Shown: one piece after another, positions 51,396-61,500 of the stretch
Position numbering within the stretch: position 1 is the stretch's first letter
Layout of the letters: each line of letters begins with the position of its first letter
Source: Neisseria macacae ATCC 33926
GTDB lineage: Bacteria > Pseudomonadota > Gammaproteobacteria > Burkholderiales > Neisseriaceae
DNA: 64,000 nucleotides
Reading direction: 5' to 3'
Assembly: GCF_022749495.1 (NCBI RefSeq)
Contig: NZ_CP094241.1
Coordinates: 1,550,001-1,614,000, forward strand
Made by a program: the position numbers and the translations under genes
Notes under the pieces: model-generated
Told to the model about the DNA's origin: nothing
Database searches by the model: none
What the model saw: only the letters and a program-made list of their open reading frames with translations

Positions 51396-52454
51396 ATGTC
51401 CCAGCGCAAAATCATCCATATCGACATGGACGCGTTCTACGCATCGGTAGAACTGCGCGAGCAGCCGCATTTGAAAGGACTGCCCGTGGTCGTCGCGTGG
51501 GAGGGCGCGCGTTCGGTGATTTGCGCCGCATCGTATGAGGCGCGGCAGTTCGGGCTGCATTCCGCGATGTCGGTGGCGACGGCGAAAAGGCTGTGTCCGC
51601 AAGCGGTGTATGTGCCGCCGCATTTCGATTTGTACCGTCAGGTTTCCGCGCAGATTCATGCCGTATTCAGGCGCTATACTGATTTAATCGAACCCCTGTC
51701 GCTCGACGAGGCCTATCTTGACGTGACCCATAATTTCAAAAATATCCCTTACGCCAGCGAAGTTGCCAAAGAAATCCGCGCCGCCATTTTTGCGGAAACC
51801 GGCCTGACCGCTTCCGCAGGCATCGCGCCGAACAAATTTTTGGCGAAAATCGCGTCGGACTGGCGCAAGCCGAACGGGCAATTCGTCCTGCCGCCGCACA
51901 AAGTCATGGCTTTTTTGGAAACCCTGCCCTTGGGCAAAATCCCCGGCGTGGGCAAGGTAACGCTGAAAAAAATGCAGTCGCTGGGTATGCAGACGGCAGG
52001 CGATTTGCGCCGTTTCGAGCGCGGCGAACTGTTAAACCATTTCGGACGCTACGGCTACCGCCTTTATGATTTGGCACGCGGTACGGACGAACGCCCCGTC
52101 AAAGCCGAACGCGAACGCCTCCAAATCTCCACCGAAATCACCTTGCCCGAAGACCTGTCGCTCGAACAGGCGGCAGGACATCTGCCCCATCTTGCCGAAG
52201 ACTTGTGGCGGCAAATCGCACGCAAAAACGTCGAAGCCAAAGGCGTAACCCTCAAGCTGAAAACCCACGATTTCCGCATCATCACCCGCTCCCTGACCTA
52301 CTCTTCCGTCCTGCCCGACACCGACGCCCTGCTTTGCGCCGCGCAGACCCTGATGCAGCGCGTGCCGCCTCAGCGCGAAGACGCCTTCCGCCTGATCGGC
52401 ATAGGCGTGAACCACCTCGTGCCGAAAGACCAGCAGCAATCGCTTTGGTTATAA
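51396..52454 (+). CDS. dinB: DNA polymerase IV
   Basis: Y-family translesion polymerase of 352 residues. HIDMDAFYASVELRE and the second catalytic block LSLDEAYLDVTH provide the acidic metal ligands; a helix-hairpin-helix region (GKIPGVGKVTLKKMQSLG) and a little-finger domain follow. The C-terminal beta-clamp motif is QQSLWL. Complete. Confidence 0.96.
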   Translation: MSQRKIIHIDMDAFYASVELREQPHLKGLPVVVAWEGARSVICAASYEARQFGLHSAMSVATAKRLCPQAVYVPPHFDLYRQVSAQIHAVFRRYTDLIEPLSLDEAYLDVTHNFKNIPYASEVAKEIRAAIFAETGLTASAGIAPNKFLAKIASDWRKPNGQFVLPPHKVMAFLETLPLGKIPGVGKVTLKKMQSLGMQTAGDLRRFERGELLNHFGRYGYRLYDLARGTDERPVKAERERLQISTEITLPEDLSLEQAAGHLPHLAEDLWRQIARKNVEAKGVTLKLKTHDFRIITRSLTYSSVLPDTDALLCAAQTLMQRVPPQREDAFRLIGIGVNHLVPKDQQQSLWL

Positions 52455-52520
52455 AGAAATAGAAAAGCATTCTTTCCCCTTCGCGCGAGACCGCCCGACA
52501 ATAATGTTCCGTATAAACTT

Positions 52521-52560
52521 TCAGACGACCCCTTTGTCGCAAGAGGGGTCGTCTGAAAAC
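52521..52560. terminator. 15-bp extended uptake-sequence hairpin
   Basis: TTTCAGACGACCCCT (52521-52535) and AGGGGTCGTCTGAAA (52546-52560), same form as at 30258-30297; it follows dinB. Confidence 0.8.
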
Positions 52561-52583
52561 AAAAACCAAGGAACAAGCCAACC

Positions 52584-53315
52584 ATGTCCCTCTTCCGCCC
52601 CCAGCTTTGGCGCATCCCGACAACAGGCGAAGCCGAACGGCGCCGGCTTCCCGAGTTGACCGCCACACTCGAAACCCGCCTCAAACACATCGCCCGCCGC
52701 TATCCGCAAGCCGTTTTCGCCTCCAGCCTTGCCGTCGAAGACATGATCATTACCGACGCCATCTGCCGCCTGAAACTCCCCCTGCGCATCATCACCCTCA
52801 ACACCGGTAAGCTCAATCCTGAAACCGCCGCCCTGATTACCACCGTCAACGTCCGCTACCAAACCGAGCTGGAAGTTTTCCACCCCGACCCCGAAAGCGC
52901 GCGGCAGTTTGAGCAGGAATTCGGCGCAACCGCCATGTACGACAGCGTCGAGCTGCGCCGCCGTTGCTGCCACATCCGCAAAATCGAGCCGCTCAACCGC
53001 GCCCTGAAAAACGCCCCCGCCTGGCTGACCGGACAACGCCGCAGCCAATCGGCAACCCGCAGCGAATTGGATTTCGAAGAAACCGACCATAGCCGCAACA
53101 TCGCCAAGTTCAACCCCATTTTCGACTGGGAAGAAAACGACGTCTGGGCATACGCGCAAGCCTACGACGTCCCGCTCAACGCCCTGTATTTCCAAGGCTA
53201 CCCGAGCATAGGCTGCGAACCCTGCACCCGCCCCGTCAAAGCAGACGAAGACATCCGCGCCGGACGCTGGTGGTGGGAAAGCAAAGACAGCAAAGAATGC
53301 GGGCTGCACAAATAA
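52584..53315 (+). CDS. cysH: Adenylylsulfate (APS)-type sulfate reductase CysH
   Basis: 243 residues. The PAPS/APS reductase fold with SSLAVEDMII, and C128-C129 plus C211/C214 (RRCCHIR, GCEPCTR) as ligands of a [4Fe-4S] cluster, which marks the APS-reducing form; the catalytic cysteine is C239 in ECGLH at the end. It reduces activated sulfate to sulfite for cysteine synthesis. Confidence 0.93.
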   Translation: MSLFRPQLWRIPTTGEAERRRLPELTATLETRLKHIARRYPQAVFASSLAVEDMIITDAICRLKLPLRIITLNTGKLNPETAALITTVNVRYQTELEVFHPDPESARQFEQEFGATAMYDSVELRRRCCHIRKIEPLNRALKNAPAWLTGQRRSQSATRSELDFEETDHSRNIAKFNPIFDWEENDVWAYAQAYDVPLNALYFQGYPSIGCEPCTRPVKADEDIRAGRWWWESKDSKECGLHK

Positions 53316-53335
53316 CCCTTGTCAGGCAAGGCAAA

Positions 53336-53374
53336 AGGTCGTCTGAAACCCAAATTCAGGTTTTCAGACGACCT
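53336..53374. terminator. Inverted uptake-sequence terminator
   Basis: AGGTCGTCTGAA (53336-53347) and TTCAGACGACCT (53363-53374), after cysH. Confidence 0.8.
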
Positions 53375-53527
53375 TTTTCATAAGTCGGCTTTCCTTAAAT
53401 TTTTAAGGGATGAAAAATAGGCATTTTCTATTTCAAATTATTATCAATTTTCAAAACGACAATATCGTTTTTTAAAAAATGAATTCGCCTTAACTTCATA
53501 GCCTTAACAGAATTAACCCAAGAAGGC

Positions 53528-53556
53528 TTGACCTAATGATTTAATATGGCTATGGT
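53528..53556 (+). promoter_or_regulatory. Candidate promoter of carbonic anhydrase
   Basis: TTGACC (53528-53533), a 17-base spacer and TATGGT (53551-53556), 75 bases before the ATG. The 255 bases before the gene are AT-rich and hold no other gene. Confidence 0.5.
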
Positions 53557-53631
53557 TAAATAAAAAATAACAATAATCTACATACGCACCGCAATGCTTT
53601 TTTCCCTCCTCCTTACAGAAAGGATATTGCA

Positions 53632-54390
53632 ATGCCCTGCTTGAACCTCACGCTGCCTCGCCTGACTGTTTTCCTGCTGTCCACCTTCGCAGCATTCTCC
53701 GCCGCCGCACATGGAAACCACACCCATTGGGGCTACACCGGACACGACTCCCCCGAAAGCTGGGGCGAGCTTTCTGAAGAGTTCCGTTTATGCTCCACAG
53801 GCAAAAACCAATCCCCCGTCAACATCACCGAAACCGTCTCCGGCAGACTGCCCGCCATCAAAGTCAATTACAAACCGAGCGCGGTTGACGTGGAAAACAA
53901 CGGCCACACCATCCAAGTCAACTATCCCGAAGGCGACAATACCCTCAGCGTGAACGGCCGCACCTACACCCTGAAACAATTTCATTTCCACGTCCCCAGT
54001 GAAAACCAAATCAAAGGCCGCACCTTCCCGATGGAAGCCCACTTCGTCCACCTAGACGAAAACCGCCAGCCTTTAGTATTGGCAGTATTGTACGAAGCCG
54101 GCAAAACCAACGACCGCCTCGCGCCTATATGGAACGTGATGCCGATGAAGGAAGGAAAGGTAAACCTCAACAAAGCCTTCGACGCCGGCACCCTGCTGCC
54201 GAAACGGCTGAATTACTACCGCTTTGCCGGTTCGCTGACCACGCCGCCGTGCAGCGAAGGCGTATCGTGGCTGGTATTGAAAACCTACGACCACATCGAC
54301 CAGGCGCAGGCAGAAAAATTCACCCGCGCCATCGGTTCACACAACAGCCGCCCCGTCCAGCCGCTTAACGCGCGCGTTGTCATCGAATAA
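53632..54390 (+). CDS. cah: Periplasmic alpha-carbonic anhydrase
   Basis: 252 residues with a signal peptide ending near AAFSAAA (residue 26). Zinc ligands H118, H120 and H137 (QFHFHVPSE, EAHFVH), a disulfide pair C54 and the Cys of TPPCSEG, and the SPVNI motif mark an alpha-type enzyme, as in N. gonorrhoeae. It converts CO2 to bicarbonate in the periplasm, which helps growth in CO2-poor conditions. Confidence 0.95.
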   Translation: MPCLNLTLPRLTVFLLSTFAAFSAAAHGNHTHWGYTGHDSPESWGELSEEFRLCSTGKNQSPVNITETVSGRLPAIKVNYKPSAVDVENNGHTIQVNYPEGDNTLSVNGRTYTLKQFHFHVPSENQIKGRTFPMEAHFVHLDENRQPLVLAVLYEAGKTNDRLAPIWNVMPMKEGKVNLNKAFDAGTLLPKRLNYYRFAGSLTTPPCSEGVSWLVLKTYDHIDQAQAEKFTRAIGSHNSRPVQPLNARVVIE

Positions 54391-54411
54391 ACGGTAAAGC
54401 CATAAACAAAA

Positions 54412-54451
54412 AGGTCGTCTGAAAAACCAAATTTAGGTTTTCAGACGACCT
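54412..54451. terminator. Inverted uptake-sequence terminator
   Basis: AGGTCGTCTGAA (54412-54423) and TTCAGACGACCT (54440-54451), between convergent cah and the small membrane gene. Confidence 0.8.
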
Positions 54452-54523
54452 TTTTACATGATGGTCTAAGGTTTCAGAACACCGAGTCCGGCGTATATCC
54501 GAAGGAAGAATCGCAATGCAGCA

Positions 54524-54724
54524 TCAATCATCAGGATGAAACCTTGCTGCTTCGCGTTCTTTCATAGCAGTTTCCTTATCCTTCAATTTTGCCCCCAAGC
54601 CCAAGCGTTTTTCATATTCCGATTGCGGCGTGCCGTCCTCCTGCATACCAAATGCGCTGGCATTTACCCAAAGCGCAAGGACGGCAACTACGAAAGCAAA
54701 AAATCCTACGATATACCAAAACAT
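54524..54724 (-). CDS. Small single-helix membrane protein, 66 aa
   Basis: MFWYIVGFFAFVVAVLALWVNASAFGMQ forms one membrane helix, followed by a charged tail (EYEKRLGLGAKLKDKETAMKEREAARFHPDD). The start at 54724 follows AGGAAAAGAA; an ATG five codons earlier is less well placed. Function unknown; not clearly linked to the transporter upstream. Confidence 0.6.
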   Translation of the reverse strand: MFWYIVGFFAFVVAVLALWVNASAFGMQEDGTPQSEYEKRLGLGAKLKDKETAMKEREAARFHPDD

Positions 54725-54917
54725 TTCTTTTCCTATCATGGGTCAACAAACGGAAAAAAGACAGACTTCCCGTTTAACCGGCAGCTTGCTGCGGTTTGTG
54801 AAGGCAAAAATGTATCACAAATCCGGTCCGGTATAAATTGCCGATTTGCCCTGCGATACTTCGTGCAAACCTTATCTCAATCGGCATTGCACACTAATGC
54901 TTTTACCAATCAGACGG

Positions 54918-54930
54918 TTAATCCACTATA
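54918..54930. repeat. Solitary Correia end
   Basis: TTAATCCACTATA without a left partner, a Correia relic in the spacer between the small membrane gene and the transporter. Confidence 0.6.
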
Positions 54931-54957
54931 CAAACAAAAGCCGGTCTTTCCGCTCAA

Positions 54958-54996
54958 AGGTCGTCTGAAAATCCATATCTGCATTTCAGACGACCT
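54958..54996. terminator. Inverted uptake-sequence terminator
   Basis: AGGTCGTCTGAA (54958-54969) and TTCAGACGACCT (54985-54996), 3' of the OFA transporter on the minus strand. Confidence 0.8.
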
Positions 54997-55015
54997 AACG
55001 TCGGCATCCGAAAGC

Positions 55016-56557
55016 CTAACGGAACAAATCCAATGCCTTGACGAACACCATCACTACGCCGTAAGCCAGCGGGACGCCGACCAACATCCAACGCCACCAA
55101 ACCGAAAAACCGCCTGCCGCAACTTTTTCCTGCAACAAGTAGGCATCGGAAACGGCAGTCTCGTCATCGGGATTGCCGCTATGCGCCGCTGTTTTGATGT
55201 CGGTTTCATGGTGTTTTTCATGAACTGATCTGACGGCAAGGTTGCACAGCAAACCGACAATCAACAATCCCGCCATGATATACATGGTAACGCCGTATGC
55301 CTGCGCAGCGGGAACACCGCTGTCGATTTGGCTTTGGCGGATGTAGTTCACCAAAACCGGACCGATCACGGCAGCAGTTGACCACGCCAGCAAAATACGT
55401 CCGTGAATCGCGCCGACCTGATAAGTGCCGAACAAGTCTTTCAAATAAGCCGGAATCGCGGCAAACCCGCCGCCATACATGGAAATGATGACGCAGAATC
55501 CAATAATAAACAAAGCCTTGTTTCCACTCTCGCCAATGGACGGAACGGCAAAATACAGCAGCGAACCGAGTACGAAAAAGATGGTGTAGGTATTTTTACG
55601 TCCGAGTTTGTCGGAAACGCTGGACCATAAAAACCGCCCGCCCATATTGAACAAACTCAAAAGACTGACGAAACCTGCCGCCGCCCCCGCGCCGATTGCC
55701 GCTTGTTTGCCGACCGATGCCTCTGAAAACAGCTCCTGAATCATGACCGAAGCCTGCCCCAAAACGCCGATACCGGCAGTCACGTTCAGGCACAACACCC
55801 AAAACAACAGCCAAAATTGCGGCGTTTTCATCGCTTGGGAAACATTGACATGATTGCTGCTGACCAGCTTGTTTTTTACTTTCGGCGCGACATAGCCTTC
55901 AGGTTTCCAACCTTCCGCCGGCACGCGGATGGTGAATGCGCCGAACATCATCAACACAAGGTAAAACAGTCCCAACACGACAAAAGTCGGGGCGACGCCG
56001 ACCGATACGTCGTCTGAAAACGCATTCATCAACGATACGGACAACGGCGAGGCAAGCATCGCACCGCCGCCGAACCCCATAATCGCCAAACCCGTCGCCA
56101 TGCCCGGTTTGTCGGGAAACCACTTCATCAAAGTGGACACAGGGCCGATATAGCCCAACCCCAAGCCGATGCCGCCGATCACGCCGTTGCCCAAATAGAG
56201 GAGAAACAGATTATGCGTACTGACGCCGAGTGCCGACACAAAAAAGCCCAAGCTGAAGCAGCACGCCGCGACAAACATCGCCTTGCGCGGGCCGACACGC
56301 TCCATCCAAGTGCCGAACAAAGCAGCAGACGCGCCCAACATAGCCAGCGCGATACTGAAAATCCAGCCCACAGTCGTCAGCTTCCAATCTCCGGCTGCCG
56401 ATTCGGTAATGCCGATAAGCTTGGTCAGCGGCGCGTTAAACACGGAATACGCATAAATCTGCCCGATGGCAAGATGCACCGCCAAAGCGGCAGGCGGCAC
56501 CAGCCAACGGTTGAAACCCGGCTTGGCAATCGTCGCCTCACGGTCTAAAAATTTCAT
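55016..56557 (-). CDS. OFA-family MFS transporter
   Basis: 513 residues, twelve hydrophobic segments; the first part reads NRWLVPPAALAVHLAIGQIYAYSVFNAPL, a hallmark of the oxalate:formate antiporter (OFA) family. The C-terminus carries an extra helix (WWRWMLVGVPLAYGVVMVFVKAL). Substrate in Neisseria not known; relatives include organic anion exchangers. The start at 56557 (MKFLDREATIAKPGFN) replaces a longer frame without a ribosome binding site. Confidence 0.88.
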   Translation of the reverse strand: MKFLDREATIAKPGFNRWLVPPAALAVHLAIGQIYAYSVFNAPLTKLIGITESAAGDWKLTTVGWIFSIALAMLGASAALFGTWMERVGPRKAMFVAACCFSLGFFVSALGVSTHNLFLLYLGNGVIGGIGLGLGYIGPVSTLMKWFPDKPGMATGLAIMGFGGGAMLASPLSVSLMNAFSDDVSVGVAPTFVVLGLFYLVLMMFGAFTIRVPAEGWKPEGYVAPKVKNKLVSSNHVNVSQAMKTPQFWLLFWVLCLNVTAGIGVLGQASVMIQELFSEASVGKQAAIGAGAAAGFVSLLSLFNMGGRFLWSSVSDKLGRKNTYTIFFVLGSLLYFAVPSIGESGNKALFIIGFCVIISMYGGGFAAIPAYLKDLFGTYQVGAIHGRILLAWSTAAVIGPVLVNYIRQSQIDSGVPAAQAYGVTMYIMAGLLIVGLLCNLAVRSVHEKHHETDIKTAAHSGNPDDETAVSDAYLLQEKVAAGGFSVWWRWMLVGVPLAYGVVMVFVKALDLFR

Positions 56558-56750
56558 AAAAGCCTCTTGATGTCGAATGAAAAACAGCGTTCTCCGCGAG
56601 GAAAACGCCTTAAATTGTTGACAATATTGTACCACGCTTCCGCATGGGCTTTACTCCGCTTAACATGAGTTTTTTGAGTAAGAAAGAGAAAAATCATTCA
56701 TAAATGACGATATTTGAAGATGGTTTGATGATATCCGTATCTCAGATAAA

Positions 56751-56782
56751 AGGTCGTCTGAAAATTGGTTTTCAGACGACCT
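56751..56782. terminator. Inverted uptake-sequence terminator
   Basis: AGGTCGTCTGAA (56751-56762) and TTCAGACGACCT (56771-56782), just 3' of the orphan gene at 56812 on the minus strand. Confidence 0.8.
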
Positions 56783-56811
56783 AAAGAGTTTGAAAATGTA
56801 TTCAAGCCTTA

Positions 56812-57159
56812 TTACTTCTCAATATATTTTTCTATATCTCTACATTGTTCTTGCGTGCAGGAAACTGAAAAAAGCACTTTTCCACTTGTGGTACTTTGTG
56901 CAGAAAAGATGCTCTTTTCGTAATGAAATTTTATTTTATCCAATGAAATCAGCCCCTTTCCATTTTCTTTTCCGCAAAGCAGTTTATATTGCAGATTGGT
57001 TTTGCTTATATCGATATTTCCGCACACTTTTGTAGTATTGTTTTTAGATATGGATATTTTTAACCATTCATATTGCGAGTCGTAATAATAGTTTGAAATA
57101 TAAGGCAGACTGGATGATGATACTGCTAGAGATATAACATAATTAAAAAAGGTTTCCAT
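56812..57159 (-). CDS. AT-rich orphan protein, 115 aa
   Basis: Not recognised. Starts METFFNYVISLAVSSSSLPYIS, has four Cys (KVCGNI, LLCGKE, VSCTQEQC) and is Lys/Ser/Asn-rich, unlike most proteins here. Its base composition is far more AT-rich than the neighbours, which points to transfer from elsewhere together with the next gene. Confidence 0.55.
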   Translation of the reverse strand: METFFNYVISLAVSSSSLPYISNYYYDSQYEWLKISISKNNTTKVCGNIDISKTNLQYKLLCGKENGKGLISLDKIKFHYEKSIFSAQSTTSGKVLFSVSCTQEQCRDIEKYIEK

Positions 57160-57217
57160 AACTTACTCACTGTTTGTTTTTTTAATTTTAAGTAGAGGGC
57201 AATTTTGGAGTATAGCC

Positions 57218-57667
57218 TTATATTCCCTCTTCCCATGAAATAGAAAATTTAGAAATTTTTACCCCACTCAAATCAAATGAAAAGACAATAGAAACGCCAC
57301 CTTCGTTTTTTATTTCACACTCATGTTCCCACTCGTCTCTAGATACAAACTGCCATCCAATATCAGCAAGAAACAAATATTTTATAAATTTCTCAATAGT
57401 TAATTTTCTATTAATTTTATATTGCTTTGCAATGGTTACGCCTTTAAAACAAGGGTCTATTGACAATGAATAAACGATATTATCCGTAACCCCAACCTCC
57501 AATCCTTTCCAAAAAATGGAAAAACCACCTTCTACGTTACTGTCTTCGTATAACCATTTAGTCAGCTTTTTAAACCGTTTATGTTTGTGAAAGTCACTAT
57601 ACGACATACCAACAAATAAACCTTTAAATCTACCCGTTTTTAAGAAAGATGTTATATCCATCATCAT
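57218..57667 (-). CDS. AT-rich orphan protein with FLKTGRF motif, 149 aa
   Basis: MDITSFLKTGRFKGLFVGMSYSDF at the start resembles the protein at 50772 in the FLxTGRF-x5-G pattern. The rest (WKGLEVGVTDNIVYSLSIDP, GGVSIVFSFDLSGVKISKFSISWEEG) fits a small beta-rich immunity-like protein. Three Met codons precede; any could be the start. Strongly AT-rich, so likely acquired. No toxin gene adjacent. Confidence 0.6.
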   Translation of the reverse strand: MMMDITSFLKTGRFKGLFVGMSYSDFHKHKRFKKLTKWLYEDSNVEGGFSIFWKGLEVGVTDNIVYSLSIDPCFKGVTIAKQYKINRKLTIEKFIKYLFLADIGWQFVSRDEWEHECEIKNEGGVSIVFSFDLSGVKISKFSISWEEGI

Positions 57668-57737
57668 AACCTTATGACCTCATTGCGGTCTATAACTTGA
57701 AATATCAATTCCCCATGTTCTACCGACCTTTTACCGT

Positions 57738-58418
57738 TTACCAAATTTTATTGCTGGATTTCAAATATCGGTTGTCGTCAAAAGTATTAATCCATTGCGG
57801 TCTGAGTGCGATAAAAATGGCGGTAGTGATGCCGCTGAGAAAAGCTTCCGCCCAGGCGATCAGGATGAAAATAGGAAAGGCGGTGGTCCAAAGTACGGAG
57901 GTTGGGAAGGCATGGCTGATATCCAAAATGCTGACCAGTACCAGTCCGGTCAGCATCATGCCTACGGCGGATGCGATGAAGCCGTTGACAAAAATGAAGA
58001 TAAAAATATTCGCGGGAAGACGGTTGACCAAGCGGCAAGAGAGCTGATTAACAATGAGCGGCGGTAAGAGCAAGGCGAGGGCGTTGACGGGATAGGCGTA
58101 TCCGTCGCCGCCGTTGAACAATAAAAGATAAGGAAAAAGCAAAGCCGAACCCAGCCATAATGCAGCGGGTGCGCCAATCATTAGGGCAACCAAATTCATG
58201 GCAAGCAGGTGGTAGCTCATTTGCGCGAGCTGCCCTTCGTCAGTCATTGCATTCAGGCACCATGAGGTCGTCAGTATCAGGGCGGAGAGGATGGGGGCGG
58301 AATGGTGTTTCTGCATGGATCGCCATGCCGGACGCGCGCAAGCGAAAAGCAGAATGGACAACAGCAGCCAAGCGGCGATTAAAATCAAACTGGAAAACCA
58401 TGCGGCTTGAAAATTCAT
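57738..58418 (-). CDS. Energy-coupling-factor type permease (CbiM-like)
   Basis: 226 residues in about seven membrane helices (SLILIAAWLLLSILLFACAR, YHLLAMNLVALMIGAPAALW, NIFIFIFVNGFIASAVGMML, FPIFILIAWAEAFLSGITTAIF). The pattern, with the TAIFIALRPQW end, is that of CbiM-type components that bring cobalt or nickel into cells. No ATPase or T-component gene is beside it. Confidence 0.78.
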   Translation of the reverse strand: MNFQAAWFSSLILIAAWLLLSILLFACARPAWRSMQKHHSAPILSALILTTSWCLNAMTDEGQLAQMSYHLLAMNLVALMIGAPAALWLGSALLFPYLLLFNGGDGYAYPVNALALLLPPLIVNQLSCRLVNRLPANIFIFIFVNGFIASAVGMMLTGLVLVSILDISHAFPTSVLWTTAFPIFILIAWAEAFLSGITTAIFIALRPQWINTFDDNRYLKSSNKIW

Positions 58419-58556
58419 ACGAAACCAGACCGAGGGTAAATATTCAGACGACCTGCATTATACCCCGCAGACGAAATTCGCTGCGGACTTGTTTTGTTTA
58501 GTGCTGAAACACGCTAAAATAACGACCTTTGCCGTTTATTTCAAGGGAAACAGCGA

Positions 58557-61500
58557 ATGTTTTGGACAGTGCTGATTATCATTTTATTGTGTGCCATTTG
58601 CGGCGTATTTTGGCTGCACAGAAAACAAGAACGTGAGTGGCAGCACGAATTGGCGCGCTTAGAGCGCGGCATGCAAGAGGGCAAATATATTCCTAACGGT
58701 CAGGATGCTGATTCTCCACATCAATTTTCAGAAGATGCCAAAGCGGCATACGGAAAAACCATCGCACGCCTGCGCCTGATGGCGGCGCGTTACACTCCGC
58801 AGCAGGAGCAATTATCCGAGCAACCGGCAAACACTGAACACGAAGAATCTGAGACCGGTATGGAAGACATAGAGGGTTTCTTCGAAAGCCAAGAAGTAAA
58901 ACACGAATATCATCAAGATGCCGATATTGAAAGGTCGTCTGAAAATCCGTCAGCAGAACAAGTCCCCCAAGCCGAGCCGCCTCAACAACACGCTGCCGAA
59001 AGGAAAGATACGCCGTATATCGTTCCTTTTGTCGAAACCGAAGAGCCTGAATATATTCCCCGTATCGTTAAAGACGAAGGCTTTGAAGAAATCACTTTGG
59101 AAGAGGCAACCCGTTCGCTCAATGAAGCGGCGTTACAGGAATGGGAAGAGCAGCAGACCGTCAGCCATCCTGCAGGCGACCGGAATAACGATGACGGGGA
59201 AATCCAACCCATCCGCGCATCGGTAACACCGATGAAAGGTTTGCAGATTATCGATTTCAACGATCCCGTACTGCGCCGGACCCGCGAGCGCGTCATGGCG
59301 GGCGTCAATGGCATCCAAATCCCCAAAGCCAGTGCGCCACATATCGAAACCGTGCAAACCGCATTGCGCACGGCCGAGCGCGAAGCCATTTTGCCTGTCG
59401 TTGACAACCTGGATAGCCGTGCAGAGATTGATGTGACGGACATTCGGAACACATTGGCTCGAAGTACGGCAGCACGCCAGCGCCTTGCCGCCGCTGTTGC
59501 GCCTGTGCGCGATTTCCAGCCGCAAATCATTCAAAACGATGAAATTTTGGCAAACCTGATTCCTGCAAGCCGCCGACGGACGGTTCGCCATGCTGAAGCG
59601 GCGGCGGAAAAACTGGCGCGCAAGCAGCAATCTGCTGCCGCGCAGGTGAAATTGTCGGAAGAAGCCGATCTGCGACCTGAGCAAACGGTTGAGCGTTCCG
59701 TCACACGCAAACCTCTATTCCCGCCTAAAACGCTTCGCACCGAACCTGTCGCTCCGCCAAAAGAAAAAGCAGTCTATATTTCAAGACAGCCCGCCCCTAC
59801 CGCAACCGTAGTCGAGCCGCCCGAAGTACCGACCGTTACTCCGACGCCAATCGATATCCCGACGCCGCCAAGCTTTACGCCGCCACCTGTTGCTCCGGAA
59901 ATCGTCGATCCTCCGGTAGCGCGCCCCGTTTGGGAAATCCCTGCTTTCCATTCTGAAGTCAATGCGCATGTCAGCGATAATCCTGTCCGCTCGATTCATG
60001 ATTACTTAATCAGTGAATCCGAAACGGAGGATGAAGTCGCAGGCGGAAATGTACAGAGAAATGCTGAAACTGAATCCGCCCATACGGAAGATACGGAAAT
60101 TTCTGCCTTTGAACATCATCAGCCGATACATCATGCCGATCTTGCGACGGGTTATGCCGCCGATGATGTTGATGCAGATTCAGAAGAAGAGACCGGGGCG
60201 TTTTACAAGTTTTCAGACGACCTGAAGTACCCATTACCAACCACAGACTTGCTCCTTCCGCCCCAATTCGACCCTGCCGCTACGCAGACTGAAGAAGAAT
60301 TGCTGAACAACAGCATCACCATCGAGGAAAAGCTGGCAGAATTTAAGGTCAAAGTCAAAGTCGTGGATTCCTATTCCGGTCCGGTGATTACGCGTTACGA
60401 AATCGAACCTGATGTCGGCGTGCGCGGCAATTCGGTCATAAACCTCGAAAAAGACCTTGCCCGTTCGCTCGGTGTTGCCTCTATCCGCGTCGTCGAAACC
60501 ATACCCGGCAAAACCTGCATGGGCTTGGAGCTGCCGAACCCGAAACGCCAAATGATACGCCTGAGCGAAATCTTCAATTCGCCCGCGTTTGCCGAATCCA
60601 AATCCAAGCTGACGCTCGCGCTCGGTCAGGACATTACCGGTCAGCCCGTCGTTACCGACTTGGGCAAAGCACCGCATTTGCTGGTTGCCGGTACGACCGG
60701 TTCGGGCAAATCGGTCGGCGTTAACGCCATGATCCTGTCCATGCTTTTCAAGGCGACGCCTGAAGACGTGCGCATGATTATGATTGACCCGAAAATGCTG
60801 GAATTGAGCATTTACGAAGGCATTCCGCACCTGCTCGCGCCTGTCGTTACCGATATGAAGCTGGCGGCCAACGCGCTCAACTGGTGCGTCAACGAAATGG
60901 AAAAACGCTATCGTTTGATGAGTCATGTAGGCGTGCGCAACCTTGCTGGCTTCAATCAAAAAATCATGGAAGCTGCCGCACAAGGCATGAAAATTGCCAA
61001 CCCGTTCAGCCTGACGCCCGACGATCCCGAACCTTTGGAAAAACTGCCGTTTATCGTAGTCGTGGTTGACGAGTTCGCCGATTTGATGATGACCGCAGGC
61101 AAGAAAATCGAAGAACTGATTGCCCGCCTTGCCCAAAAAGCCCGCGCGGCAGGCATCCATTTGATCCTTGCCACGCAACGCCCCAGCGTCGATGTCATCA
61201 CAGGTCTGATTAAAGCCAACATCCCGACACGCATCGCTTTCCAAGTGTCCAGCAAAATCGACAGCCGCACGATTCTCGATCAAATGGGCGCGGAAAACCT
61301 GCTCGGACAAGGCGATATGCTGTTCCTGCCGCCCGGTACAGGTTATCCGCAACGTGTCCACGGCGCATTCGCTTCAGACGACGAAGTACACCGCGTAGTC
61401 GAATATTTGAAACAATTCGGCGAACCCGATTACATCGACGATATTCTGATGAGCGGCACAACCGACGATCTGCCGGGCATCAGCCGCAGCAGCGACAGCG

